Below, piece by piece: positions 53,725-63,954 of a DNA stretch of 64,000 nucleotides. The stretch is from contig CM019717.1 in NCBI GenBank assembly GCA_009760885.1, positions 50,553,366 through 50,617,365 of the forward strand, given 5' to 3'. The stretch is from Achatina immaculata (lineage: Eukaryota; Mollusca; Gastropoda; Stylommatophora; Achatinidae). The notes beneath the pieces are model-generated. The model saw only the letters and a program-made list of their open reading frames with translations, had not been told where the DNA came from and did not search any database. Each line of letters opens with the position of its first letter. The stretch's first letter is position 1. A program made the translations under genes and the position numbers.

Positions 53725-53760
53725 TTTGTTTGACAAAGGCTCGCGCCGAAACGTCACAAA
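53725..53760 (+). ncRNA. hammerhead-ribozyme-like motif (Penelope 3' end)
   Basis: TTTGT, TTGACAA, A, then stem II GGC-TCGC-GCC, GAAAC, GTC and ACAAA. The flanking TTTGT and ACAAA can pair as stem I. Core letters GAAAC-GTC fit; the CTGANGA box is degraded to TTGACAA with one extra A. Penelope elements are known to carry hammerheads near their ends. Mirror copy at 51260-51286 (minus), related copy at 63915-63954. Confidence 0.45.
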
Positions 53761-53869
53761 TGTGCTATCGTTAAATATAATAAAGCTGTTCCTCCTCCTC
53801 CCCTATTCCCAGTTTATACATTTTGGTATCACAGCTTTACTGCAGTGTATGCAGGAAACTCTACTGTAG

Positions 53870-54135
53870 AGAGAGAGAGAGAGAGAGAGAGTAACAACAA
53901 CACAATTCTTTCAGATCATCAGAGGAAGTACCACGCCCCCCCCCCTCAGACAAGTGTTTCGGCCCTATTAAACTCCTGACACTCTAGGGGGGGGGGGGGC
54001 GGGCCCTTCTAGATTATGACTCCCAGAGGTTTTGTGAGTTGCTTTTCTTTTCTTCCTGGGATTGAACCCGTGATCTTCCAGTTGGCAATGCACTTTGAAG
54101 TGCATCTTTAACGATTTAGCTACGGGGGACTGGTA
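53870..54135 (-). mobile_element. tRNA-headed SINE
   Basis: The minus strand from about 54132 reads CCGTAGCTAAATCGTTAAAG (A box) and ACGGGTTCAATCCCAGGAAG (B box), then a body with long G/C runs (53936-53947 and 53984-53999) and a (GA)n tail at 53869-53893. Confidence 0.65.
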
Positions 54136-54330
54136 TTGGTTGTGACAAACAAAATTATTTATGTTCTCAATGCCTGTTTCGCATACTCCACAGCCAGCAT
54201 GAAGCCTTTTCTGCTGTTTCTGAAAGATTTTTCAATGTCCTTGCTCTTGCTTGTCCCTTTATGCTCAGTTGCTTACATAGATCGTATGCTGATGTTGCTA
54301 CGAATCCTCTCGCTCCCACTTCTACAGCTG

Positions 54331-54717
54331 TCACTTTTGCCCCGACTCCTGCCTCAGTTGCTTGACCAGGTCATTGTACTTCTCATATTTGAATAGATGT
54401 TGTTCCTTTATTCTTGCTTCGTACGGAACCGTAAGCTCGATCATTATTAGTTCATATTTTTCTATAGAGTACACTACAATGTCCGGTCGCATTCCTGTGT
54501 TCTTGATGGCAGTCGGGTATTCCCTTCTTCCTGGTAGGTCCGCTATTACATCCCAGTCATTTCCACTATCTAGCAGTGATGGTAAGGGAATGTCCCTGAT
54601 TTCTATATTCGATGTCGTACCAGCGCCTGTGAAGTATTTAGGTGGGACCTCAACTTTTTTGCTGTTATTTGCTTTATCTTTTGCTTCGTCTGCAATAGCT
54701 ACTAGTTCCTGCAGCAT
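54331..54717 (-). pseudogene. restriction-like endonuclease segment of HERO-like LINE
   Basis: A 128-residue open segment. The catalytic pattern R-P-D-I (GMRPDIVVYS), then E in IELTVPYE and K/Y-rich helix (HLFKYEKYNDLVKQ), fits the RPD-(12-15)-D/E-T--E ... K--KY arrangement of R2-type endonucleases. It nicks target DNA in active elements. Confidence 0.8.
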
Positions 54718-54729
54718 TCTGTTGTGCCG

Positions 54730-55329
54730 CTAGGTGTAGCGTCCTTGACCTAATGATACTCTGCATGCTGACAGCACATGTTCCAATGTTTGCTTTTCGT
54801 TGCAGAGAGGGCACTTTGTGTCTTTTGATAAACCCCATTTGTATAGGTTGGAGCCTATAGGCAGAAGGTCATAAGTGGCTCTGATGATGAAGTTGAGTCT
54901 CATGGGTGTCATTTTCCAGATGTCATTCCATGTTAGTGATCTCTGCAGGACTTCCTCCCATGTTAGTGATCTCTGCAGGACTTTCTCCCATGTTGTCCAT
55001 TGGCATTGCTGTACCTGTTGGACTGCCTTCTGGACCCGCTTATCATCCTCTGAATTCCTTACTTCGCTGATGATCATATCCCTTCTTTCCTTACAGGAGG
55101 ACTTTGACCACCATTTGATTTCACCACGACCAAATCCCCTTCTGTTGGTCTGGGTGTATTCTATTACTTCTTTCAGCTCCTGTGTTTCCCTGACTGCGGA
55201 GACTTCCTCACTCACTTTCCATTTTCGTCCAGTTTTAAGTATTGGCTGCACTTCTCGTACCACTGGATCTGTAGATTCTTGTAGCATCATTGCAAGCTTT
55301 GTCTTTCCTACCTTGTATTCTTCGACCAC
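54730..55329 (-). pseudogene. RT thumb and zinc-knuckle segment of HERO-like LINE
   Basis: A 199-residue open segment with KMTPMRLNFIIRATYDLLPI and the zinc motif CPLCNEKQTLEHVLSAC. A short internal duplication is visible, KVLQRSLTWEEVLQRSLTWN (also as DNA at 54940-54990). Preceded by frame breaks. Confidence 0.75.
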
Positions 55330-57416
55330 AGATTTGAATGGTAGCTGCAGTTTGCTCTTCTTGCAGTTCAGTGCTAAATCCTGGTGGTACGCCCAGCCAC
55401 TTTCTTATGGATTTATTTATCTTCTTTCGACTGCCTCTACTGTGCTGGTACTTACTTCGTAAATGAGTAGTGACCACATCAATTTTGGAATCAGCATGAA
55501 CTGGAGGCACCATATTTTAAACTTCCCCAGTAGCTTGCTTTTGTCTATGCTGCTGAGTCCATTCTGTGCCATTTCTATGACCTGCTCCACCGTGTGGAAG
55601 TATCATATACTCTGCCAAAGCTCTTCACTGGTCTTCCCCTACAGTTGGGATTATTTGATTTGCCACTGTGTACGATCTTTCCATCACCTTCCCCTTTCTG
55701 AGTGACAAGCTTCTTGACTTCTTTGGCTTGAAGCTCATACGGCACCATATGATAAGGCTATCCAAACGCTCTAACATCTTTCATGCCTGTGTTTCACTGG
55801 TTGTTATTACTGTTGTGTCATCCATGAACGCTTTTAGTGATGGCATCTGACATCCATTTCTGAACCTTGGGATTCTACTCCTCCTTCTGCTGCTTTCAGG
55901 ATTACTTGCATGGCTAGTACGAACAGTATGGGAGATATTGTACAGCCCATTGCAATTCCTACCTGGAGCTCAATCCATCTTGTAATATATCCTGATGTTC
56001 CAAATCGCACGAGGAACCCTTTGAAATACATTTTCAGCATCTTCATGATTTCTTTTGGCACATGATATATTTCTAGTGCGGTACTGAGACATACGCATTG
56101 GCTAGGTCAAGCCATATTATCTGTAGATCTTGCTTTCCAGATCTTGCCTGATGAATAGTTTCCCAAAATCATTGAAGCATGATCGAGATATCCTGGGAAA
56201 CCTGGAATTCCTCCCTTCTGCACTGATGTATCAACGTAACCGTTATCTAGGGGGTATGTTGTTAGTCTCCTTGCCATCACAGAGAAGAATATCTTTCCTT
56301 CCACATTCAGAAGTGAGATCGGTCTGAACTGGTTGATTTCAGTGGAATTCTGCTCCTTTGGGATGTATACTCCGTTAGCTTTTTTCCATGAGTCCCTTGG
56401 CCCATGCTGTTCGTAGGAATTTATAGAGCTTCTTTAGTACTTCGGGGCATCTTTTGTATAGTATGTAAGGGACGCCATTTGGGCCTGGTGCTGACTTGCC
56501 TTTAGCTTTCCCTATTACGCTCACTACTTCTTGTAAGGTTGGTGGGGTGCGTTTGAGCTTGCAGCCTGGTGCACAGGGCTACACTAGACCTTTCATCTGC
56601 TCGAGAGGTGTTGGTGATTTTTATCAGAGTATGTCTTGCTCAGATGCTACTCGAGCACCTCCTTACCTGCTTTCAGCGTACCTGATTTTGGCTGTTCAAA
56701 TAACTGCTTGGCAAACCCGAAGGGATCTCTGTAGAACTTTTCTCTTGCATATCTGATTTCCATCTTCCTTTTACAGTCTTTCAGCTCTGCAAAGGCTTGG
56801 ATTTTAGATGCTGCCAAACCTGTCTTAGTCCTTTCTTTTCTGATTCGTGTGCCTTCTTGAACATTTTCCGGGCATGGTTCTTCTGCTGTCTTATTGCTCT
56901 TATTTTCCTGACTTCTGGACTTTCTTGGTGTTACTTTTTCTCTTTGTGCCTGTTTGGCTCCAAACTCTTTGTGGCAGTGAAGATATATGATGTTACCAAA
57001 TGCTTCCAGTTTTTGCTCAAGGTTTTTCCCTCTCAGCTGTTTGTCCAATTCTTTGCATAATCCTGTGTCCAGGTTTTCCATTATGCTTTTGGTACTTATT
57101 GGTGGGAAGTTAATCTTGTCTCTGGTTTCGTCGGAGGGCTGCATTGCCTTCTTGTTGCCTGACACAACCTGAATACTCTATGTGCTGTGGTTTATATCCT
57201 GACAGAGATATTCTAATGTCTTATCTTAGACTGGCGTCATAGTGCACTGTTGAGAGTACTGGGCAGTAAGGAAACCACCACATCCCTTCTTCGTTCTGTG
57301 TATCTTCATGCCACGTTCCTTCCACAGATGCATGGATACTCCATCCGCTGTTCTAACCCGAATTAATTGGGGCGGGCATGGTCGTTTCCATATAGTCACC
57401 TGTTGATCCATTATTC

Positions 57417-57430
57417 ACCCCCCCCCCCCA
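57417..57430. repeat. poly-C tract
   Basis: About 12 C interrupted only at the ends. One of several C/G homopolymers in the window (5511, 11045, 53936, 53984). Confidence 0.85.
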
Positions 57431-58696
57431 ACTTTTTTCCGGTGAATCCTGGGGGCATTTCTTCTTTTTAGACTCTGTAGCGATAGTATGACGGTTGACA
57501 GGGTTGCTAGCCCGGACAGCCCAGTTCAAAGACGCTTTCCCAGTGAGGATTCTGGTCTTTCCCAGTGTCCATTGGTCTTTCCCGATATGCTTTGTGTATA
57601 GCTGTATGCCTATACACTGATTATTGTGACATCTCACTAAAGTGCTTTGTCTTTGATTTTTTTCGAGGTCTAATCCTGCAAAACTGTGTTCTCTTACTTT
57701 ACCGTACGAAGGCCTCGTTGTTTCTTATATATAATATGATATATAACATTTATCACATGTTTAACAGACTCAAGGTAGGCAGAAGGTAGGCACTTGTGGT
57801 ATGGACAAAATGGCTGTCACGTGTAAGAGTCCATGGCAATCTTAGCAGCCTAAGACAAACAGTAGCATTCTTCAAAGCTATCCAAGTTGATGTCTGAAAA
57901 TGTTCATTAAAGAAGATAGTGATATTATATTGTGGTACAGAATCTATGTGAGACTGCATGGACAGGTTTAGGGAATATTTTATTTTTACAGGATCAGCAT
58001 TGTCTATGCAGGAGAGATGTAATAATTTCATAGAGATGTGCCACTGATCACAGACAAGATAATTTCATTTTCTAAATATCAATTCACATTATTAGACAAA
58101 ACCACTAGTTAAACCATATGGTAAGAACATCGACATCAACTTTGTGCAGCCTACACCCTAAAGACAGCTCATAAAATGAAATTAAAGAATGCTATGAAAG
58201 CGTAATAAATTATTTTTAAAAATGCAGATTACCAGAAACAGTTGTCATAATGGGAAATTTCGATGCCAAAGTTGGAAATATGCCAGAAGAACATAGTGGG
58301 AAATATTGGACTTGAAAAGCATAATTATTGGAGACAAACTTATTGTAAGGGCAAAAAGTGATGATTGTTCCCACAAACATTTGAAAACACAAAATATTCT
58401 TGAAAGGGTCCAGGAAATTCTCTCTTTGCCCATTCTAGACGCTGCATCTTGAACCATCCACTGCTGCCTTGGAATAATGGTATGTGATACACTTTAAAGT
58501 CGCTAAAGGAAGTGAACAGAACCTTAAACATAAAAAAGACAGAGACTGTGGTTATATATAAGAAACAGAATCCACCAACATGCAGCATAAAATTAAACGG
58601 GACAATTCTAAAGAGATGCAGAAATTCAAATAGCTTGGAGCAGTAATAACTTCAGATGGGAAATGCCAAGCAAAGACTGCATTTCAGATAATGAGA

Positions 58697-60149
58697 GGTT
58701 CTAACGACTGTTATAAGCCTGAGGTGGGGTGGAGGATACGCTCTCTACTCCAGTGAAATGTCTCTCAGGCGTACGTCTCAAATAGCCTCTGACAGTCAAG
58801 TCCAGCTCGTGGCAGAACTGTTCAAGCCGACAAGAGAAAGGCGAATATCTGGGGCCTAAAAGCAGACGTTTCGGGTAGATGAGAGTCATGTTTGGTAGCT
58901 CATCGACCGCTGCTGGCGAGATTCTTCAGCTGCCGTGCATGGAGTGGGGCTCCTCCCGGCCAGCGAAGAAAGGTGCGAATGGGGTTGCCGTTGCACTGTG
59001 GAAAAGGTAAAAGAAAGGAGTAAGTGAAGAAATCAGTAGTCTCGAGGTCAGGACTGCACAAGTCACGGCACCTCTGCTCTGGAGGTCGGCCACATCTCAT
59101 GTGCACTCATACCGAGCGAGTTGCCTGAACCGGCTTAACCTAGGGGTTAAGACACTGCTGGCGAGATTCTTTGGATGCCACGCGTGGAGTGAAACTCCTC
59201 CCGGCCAAGGAAGAAAATGCAAAAAAGCAAGTAGGGTTGCTGTGTGGCGTCGGTGTGAAAAGGTGATGGAAAGGATAAAGTAAAGCTTAATCGGTATGTA
59301 CAGTAGTATCGTGACGAGAGCTACTCAGACCACGGCACCTCTACTCTAGAGGCCGGCCACGTCTGAAATACACCCATACAGGTGAAATATGCATAAACCG
59401 GCTTACACCAGGGGTGAAACTTGGTGGCTACGCATGTTACAGTACCTCCGCTCTAGAGGTCGGTCACGTCCTAAACACGCCTATACTGGAATAATATGCC
59501 TAAACCGGCTCAACCCAGGGGTGGAAGTCACTAGTGGCGAGGAGTCGTCCTCCTGGACAAAAACTCCCTCCTGGTCACAACTAGGAAGGGTAGCGGCCAC
59601 GACCATAAAATGCTGAAGTCGGAGACACTGGACCAGTGCAGTCTAGATAGGCAACCACCCAGCGGGGATGTATGCGTATCCTAATCACGCTGGGGCTTTC
59701 CGGTGAGAAAGTCCAAATCTGGACTGGATGGGCAACCACCTCTCACCCGGCGGTGATACACGGGTATCTCAAAACACGTCGAGGTTTTCCTGTGTGAAAG
59801 TCCAACTCTAGCCTGGATGGACTACCACCTCTCACCCAGCTGGGATATACTGATATCCAAAACATGTCGAGGTTTTCTGGTGAGAAAATCCAACTCTAGA
59901 TTAAACTGGTGCAACGAAAACAACGGTGTCACGCAATCCCGCTTCTGAGACCCACCAAGAATACAGGCTCAAGCCCTGCGAGACTCTGAACCTCTTGTGG
60001 TTCTCTCGAGGGACCACACGAGATCCTCGAGAGGACCACAAGAGGTTCAGAGTTACTTTCAGGGACCACAGGACCTATCGAGGACCACAGGCGTAAATTC
60101 AGTAGGATCACAGGGCGGTCTTGGTGGTAAAAGGAACGAAGAAGAAGAG
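58697..60149 (+). mobile_element. non-coding retroelement with internal subrepeats, copy 3 (full length)
   Basis: A 1453-bp insertion within an RTE-like LINE; AATGAGA (58690-58696 and 60150-60156) is duplicated. It begins GGTTCTAACGACTGTTATAA, the same start as copy 1, so this is the likely true 5' end. Layout: unique 5' ~215 bp; A units of about 245 bp starting GCTGGCGAGATTCTT at 58912 and 59157, plus a partial third to about 59525; B units of 88-89 bp starting GTCCAA at 59711 and 59800 and ATCCAA at 59888; a hairpin at 59984-60052; tail AAGGAACGAAGAAGAAG. No meaningful ORF. Confidence 0.85.
59984..60052. repeat. 28-bp hairpin within the non-coding retroelement
   Basis: Arms 59984-60011 and 60025-60052 (CTCTGAACCTCTTGTGG on the left, CCACAAGAGGTTCAGAG on the right) pair at 27 of 28 positions around a 13-base loop. 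Lies about 100 bases before the 3' end. Less perfect in the other copies. Confidence 0.85.
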
Positions 60150-60934
60150 AATGAGAAACATATTATGCAACACATCCTTATCAATGAATGTTAGAAAACG
60201 AGTCCTAAAATGCTATATTGAACATATCTTGTTATATGGAAGTGATTCATGGACAGTAGGCAGGTCTGCACAAAAATCATTGGAAGCAGCAGAAATGTGG
60301 TTTATTAGAAGAATGTTGCGAATCCCCTGGACAGCAAAAATAACTAATGAAGAATGTATGAGAAGAGCTGGAGAGACAAAAAATCTTGTAAAAAAAAAAT
60401 AAGAGAGAGACAATGTACTTTCATAGGACATGCAATGAGAAGAGGGGGCATTGAAAATATTATAACAAGAAGAAGAATAGAAGGAAGAAGATCAAGAGGA
60501 AGACCAAGAGAAATGAATGATACTGGATAGTCTGATGGGATGGTGTGAGAGGAGATCACCAACTGAGCTGATGGCCTGCATGAAGGATCATATACTCTGG
60601 AGAAGCATAACAGCCAACGCCAGTCAGCACAGCACCTGATGATGATGATGAGTACACTTTTTGTTGTGATGAATTCTGCAGAGCAGATATGGCTGAGTGA
60701 GGCAGATATGAATCTCACTCCCATGTGAGTACTGATGTTCCCCTGAGTGATCTGGCACATGTCAAAGCAATTCTTTACCCTTCAGAAGATATAAGTCAGT
60801 AGTGAACTGTCCTCATCTCTGTGGATTGCCTTTGGTGCCAGAATTAACACAGGGACTTTTCAGATGAAACATCTTGTGCAAATGTAGCCCAGCACTGTTG
60901 TTTTGACTTGGTTGCCAGTTGTTTGAATGTGTAT

Positions 60935-61120
60935 TCATCATCATTGCCTTCCACTCCTTTGAGAGCACAGGCCACAGATAAAGATTCACCAGTCATCCCT
61001 GTTCTTGGAATTATTCTCTCCTTCCTTCCATATGTATCCCTTGTCTCTGAGCACTGTCACAATTTCTCTTCTCCAAGTAAGTCGAGGTCTTCCTCGTTTT
61101 CTAATGTTTGTACATAACTA
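60935..61120 (-). mobile_element. LINE 3'-end fragment (duplicated copy)
   Basis: The same (ATC)n-headed fragment as 39680-39880, carried along in the segmental duplication. Confidence 0.6.
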
Positions 61121-61415
61121 TCTGCATATCATGTCAAGACCCATTTTTTTACTTTGTAGGCATAAGAAAGTCCTTTTGATGTTACTGTTACATGATCACC
61201 AGTGCTTATTTTCACAGACCCTAATGATTCAGTGAATTTGGAGGCACATAGAAAAAAATGAAAAGCTATGATGTGTTAACATCATTAGTAGTAACATTAA
61301 CTCTGTAAAGATAATATTTTTGTGTTTTTGTTTTGTTTTTGTAATACAAGTATACATTTTAAGTGCAATATTTTTCACCACGTTTATTGAGCATTCATTT
61401 CCATTTTATCTCCAG

Positions 61416-61654
61416 GAAAACGTCAAAAAGGCCCCTGTAATAACTGTACTGAACCCACTGCCAAAGAGAGGAAAACCACTGTAGAAGCAAATTTCTCTAA
61501 ACAGAGTGAACATTCAAAATTATCCCAAACAGATCAACAGAGAATGGAACAAAACATATTCTCTACACATTCAACCAATAGTCTGGTTGTTAACTGTGGT
61601 CCTTCATGGATTGCAGCATTGGAAGCAGAGTTTATTAAAGAGTATTTTTTGAAG
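61416..61654 (+). pseudogene. pseudo-exon copy of UNG exon 2
   Basis: Starts after an intact CAG acceptor with GAAAACGTCAAAAAGGCCCC and ends TTTTTTGAAG before an intact GTTTGT donor. 239 nt instead of 264. A one-base loss within the first 30 bases shifts the frame, and later indels remove the SAKLKLL region. No other UNG exon accompanies it, so it cannot make a glycosylase. Confidence 0.9.
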
Positions 61655-61724
61655 GTTTGTTATTTTTCTGGAAGTTTAACCACAAATTAAAAAAAAAAAA
61701 ACTAAAAACAAAGAATAGAAAGAG

Positions 61725-63115
61725 TAGAAGGACATCAGAAGTGTGAAAGAGATAGTGAAATGTTTAAAGAAATGAAGATGTTGATGAGAAATGTCACACC
61801 TAAACTAAATGTAATTTGTGACAAGATGGGGAAGACCTTGACAGAGACAGGAAATTCTCGAAAGATGGAAGGAATATTGCAGAGGAATGTATGAAACAAC
61901 TGACTGTGAAAGCAGAAATCAACAGTGTGAAGTATTATTGAAGGAAAAAGAACCCGAACCAGCAACTGAAGAAGTTTTATGGGCAATAAAGAATCTGAGA
62001 AATGGTAGATCACCAGGATGTGATGAAATAACAGCTGAACTTATTAAAGCAGGAGGAAAGGAAAGTGCAACAATCTATCATGCACTGTATAAAAAGATAT
62101 GAAATTCAGGTATTTGGCCAAAAGAATGAAAAAGAGCTGTATTCATACCACTGCCAAAAAGGGTGACTTGAAATTATGCACGAACTACAGAACTGTTGCC
62201 CTGATTAGTCATGCCAGTAAAATTGCATTAAAAATCATAATGGGTAGGCTTTGTAAGAAAATAGAAGCAGTCAATATGGTCCAAGCTGGTTTTAGGCAAG
62301 GAAGATCAAGAGATCATAAATTCAATATAATATTAATAATAGATAAATGAAGAGAATTTAATGTGAATCAATATTTATCATTTATAGACAATTCAAAAGC
62401 ATTTGATTATGTACAACACCAGAAACTTTGGAAAATAATGGAAAAAATAGGATTTCCAACACATTTGATACAGTTAATATCACTGCTGTATCTAGACCAG
62501 CAGGCAGCAGTAAGAATAAATGATGAAACAACTTGGGTTGACATAAAACATGGGTTCCGTCTGGGGTACATACTGTTGCCTTACTTATTTATCATGTATA
62601 CTGAAAATATAATGAGGAATGCTAGAGAAGATTGTTACAATGCCATAAAAATTGGAAGTTATGGCAGAGATTAGATACGCTGATGACATAGTATTACTGT
62701 CCACAACACAACAAGGAATGGAAAAACTAATTATGTCAATCCGTAAGAATAGTGAAGAGCAAAACCTCTATCTTAATGCAAAGAAAACTAAAATGATGAC
62801 AACTGACAAAACAAATAAGGCCGCTGAAATATGTAGCAATGAGGAAAAATTGGAAGAAGTAGAGAGTATTGAATATATTTAATCATTACTAACTAATAAT
62901 GAGGGAAATTAAAAGGAGGACATCTATCACTCTTCAAAAAGTAAAACAACTAATGAAGCTGTAGAAAGGAACAGACAGAACTACAAAAATAAGATTAAGT
63001 CCATGCATCTTTCACATCACAACATGTGCCTCTGAGACCTGGACACTTAACAAAACAGCTGAGAAACACATAAATGCCTTTAAATGTAAATGCTACAAAA
63101 GACAATAATTGGTGT
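61725..63115 (+). mobile_element. RTE-like LINE fragment (RT domain, decayed)
   Basis: Plus-strand RT in four or five frames: EEVLWAIKNLRNGRSPGCDE, LPKKGDLKLCTNYRTVALIS, VQAGFRQGRSRDHK, FIDNSKAFDYVQHQKLWKIM, IKHGFRLGYILLPYLF and IRYADDIVLLSTTQQGMEKL. Stops at about 62100, 62347 and 62673. It closes with a tail like TLNKTAEKHINAFKCKCYK and is directly followed by the Penelope element. Confidence 0.8.
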
Positions 63116-63143
63116 ATAAGTATACAACTATACACTAAACGAA

Positions 63144-63506
63144 ATGAAAACAATCACCTTTCCCAAAACTATCCTCACTCTTCATGAGGGATTCACATGC
63201 GAGTCCCGTAATGTGATATATGTCATCTTGTGCAAAAGATGCAGGATAACATATATCGGTGAGACTGGCCTCAGATTAGGGGACCGCATGCAAAAACATC
63301 TGTACGACATCACCCAGCATGCTTCGAAACCAGTCCCAAATCATTTCAATGGCCCCAACCACAGAGGCAAATCTGATTTTCTGGTAACAGCCATTAAACA
63401 ATGTCACGCAGATGACACAAGCCGCCTGGCACTTGAGAACCGCTGCATTCAAAATTATGGGACGCTGGAACCACATGGGTTAAACTCGCTGTTTAGTTAC
63501 ACGTAA
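63144..63506 (+). CDS. Penelope GIY-YIG endonuclease domain (open fragment)
   Basis: 120 residues open to a TAA. The order FTCESRNVIYVILCKRC (zinc-binding Cys pairs around the GIY equivalent VIY), TYIGETGLRLGDRMQKHL (YIG plus the conserved Arg), NHFNGPNHRGKSDFLVTAIK and LALENRCIQNYGTLEPHGLN (catalytic Glu and Asn) shows an intact C-terminal GIY-YIG nuclease that nicks target DNA in active elements. The RT half is missing upstream, so this is a fragment rather than a gene. Confidence 0.88.
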   Translation: MKTITFPKTILTLHEGFTCESRNVIYVILCKRCRITYIGETGLRLGDRMQKHLYDITQHASKPVPNHFNGPNHRGKSDFLVTAIKQCHADDTSRLALENRCIQNYGTLEPHGLNSLFSYT

Positions 63507-63914
63507 CATCATCTTCTTCAATCATTATAGTACCTCTCCACTAAATCCACCCCTTTTTACTTTTCAAACTTCCTCACAGCATCACTCTGCAACCCCGCTA
63601 TTTTCTCAGCAACCCCTCTTCTCTGCAACACCTCTTCCCCAATCACCTGTTTCAAATTCTCCTAGCTAGACCAGTAGTGCGTCACTCTCTCTCCCCTCCC
63701 CGGTTCCCCATCCACCATTCCCAGTTACAACCCACCGACCACATGTCACAGGTCTCTATTTAAACAATTTCCACGTCCTACCAGATCCATTCCTGACACA
63801 CACCGCCAGACAAGCCACACCTTGCAATTTACAGCTAAGTACCTTTTTTTTTTTTTTAACAGTATTCATGTAAATCTATACTTTATCTCCTCTCCCTATT
63901 TCTTCGTCCTGTAT

Positions 63915-63954
63915 GTTTTTGTATGATTAAGGCTCACGCCGAAACGTCACAACT
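63915..63954 (+). ncRNA. hammerhead-ribozyme-like motif, second Penelope copy
   Basis: TTTTTGT, ATGATTAA, stem II GGC-TCAC-GCC, GAAAC, GTC, ACAAC. TTGT and ACAA can pair as stem I. The CTGANGA box is TGATTAA. Same position relative to the element end as at 53725-53760. Confidence 0.45.

Larger units (their letters stand above)
51199..53824 (+). mobile_element. Penelope-like element with inverted terminal repeats
   Basis: The 5' arm (51199-51479) is the reverse complement of the 3' arm (53539-53824): for example TGTCCTCGATAGGAC...TTTGTCAAAT on the left mirrors TATAGAGGACA...TTTGACAAAG on the right, about 280 bp with small indels. Between them is a decayed Penelope-type reverse transcriptase with a C-terminal GIY-YIG region. 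Penelope elements lack retroviral integrase and often carry partial or inverted end repeats with hammerhead motifs; both are seen here. The element is about 2.6 kb and inactive. A LINE scrap lies at about 53395-53485. Confidence 0.85.
54150..57490 (-). mobile_element. R2/HERO-like LINE with restriction-like endonuclease (decayed)
   Basis: A minus-strand ORF in several frames. N-terminal part: 57411-57226 (LWKERGMKIHRTKKGCGGF) and 57165-56647 (highly charged linker, YAREKFYRDPFGFAKQLF). RT: SVQKGGIPGFPGYLDHASM (56107-56304) and GIAMGCTISPILFVLAM (55834-56061). Then a CCHC-type knuckle CPLCNEKQTLEHVLSAC (near 54780-54830). The C-terminal restriction-like endonuclease has GMRPDIVVYS and IELTVPYEARI (54331-54717), followed by VEVGARGFVATSAYD. 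RT followed by zinc knuckle and a PD-(D/E)xK-like domain marks the R2 superclade; the SVQK-GIPGFPG pattern suggests HERO-like. Stops and frameshifts throughout. Confidence 0.8.
58496..60652 (+). mobile_element. RTE-like LINE 3' end with nested element
   Basis: Inserted into the duplicated intron with an 8-bp target duplication, TACACTTT (58488-58495 and 60653-60660). The unduplicated source copy at about 39415-39430 lacks it, confirming an insertion. Left part 58496-58696 is broken by the non-coding element, right part 60150-60652 carries YGSDSWTVGRSAQKSLEAAE, EMWFIRRMLRIPWTAKITNE and the (GAT)n tail. Confidence 0.85.
57752..61690 (+). repeat. segmental duplication, second copy (UNG intron 1 + exon 2)
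   Basis: Matches 38697-40460 (GCATTCTTCAAAGCTATCCA, CATGGACAGGTTTAGGGAA, CCACTGATCACAGACAAGAT and so on), interrupted by the LINE at 58496-60652. The match stops shortly after the exon 2 donor. Divergence of several percent plus indels indicates an old event. Same strand, about 19 kb downstream. Confidence 0.9.

Noticed and set aside
51199..53824. DNA transposon interpretation of the long inverted ends
   Set aside because: The interior encodes Penelope-type RT and GIY-YIG motifs rather than a transposase.
54875..55462. 195-residue plus-strand open frame
   Set aside because: Antisense of the HERO-like LINE; the minus-strand zinc knuckle and endonuclease motifs explain the sequence.
61416..61654. 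Second functional UNG exon or paralogue
   Set aside because: Early one-base deletion shifts the frame, codons are missing, and no other UNG exons are nearby.
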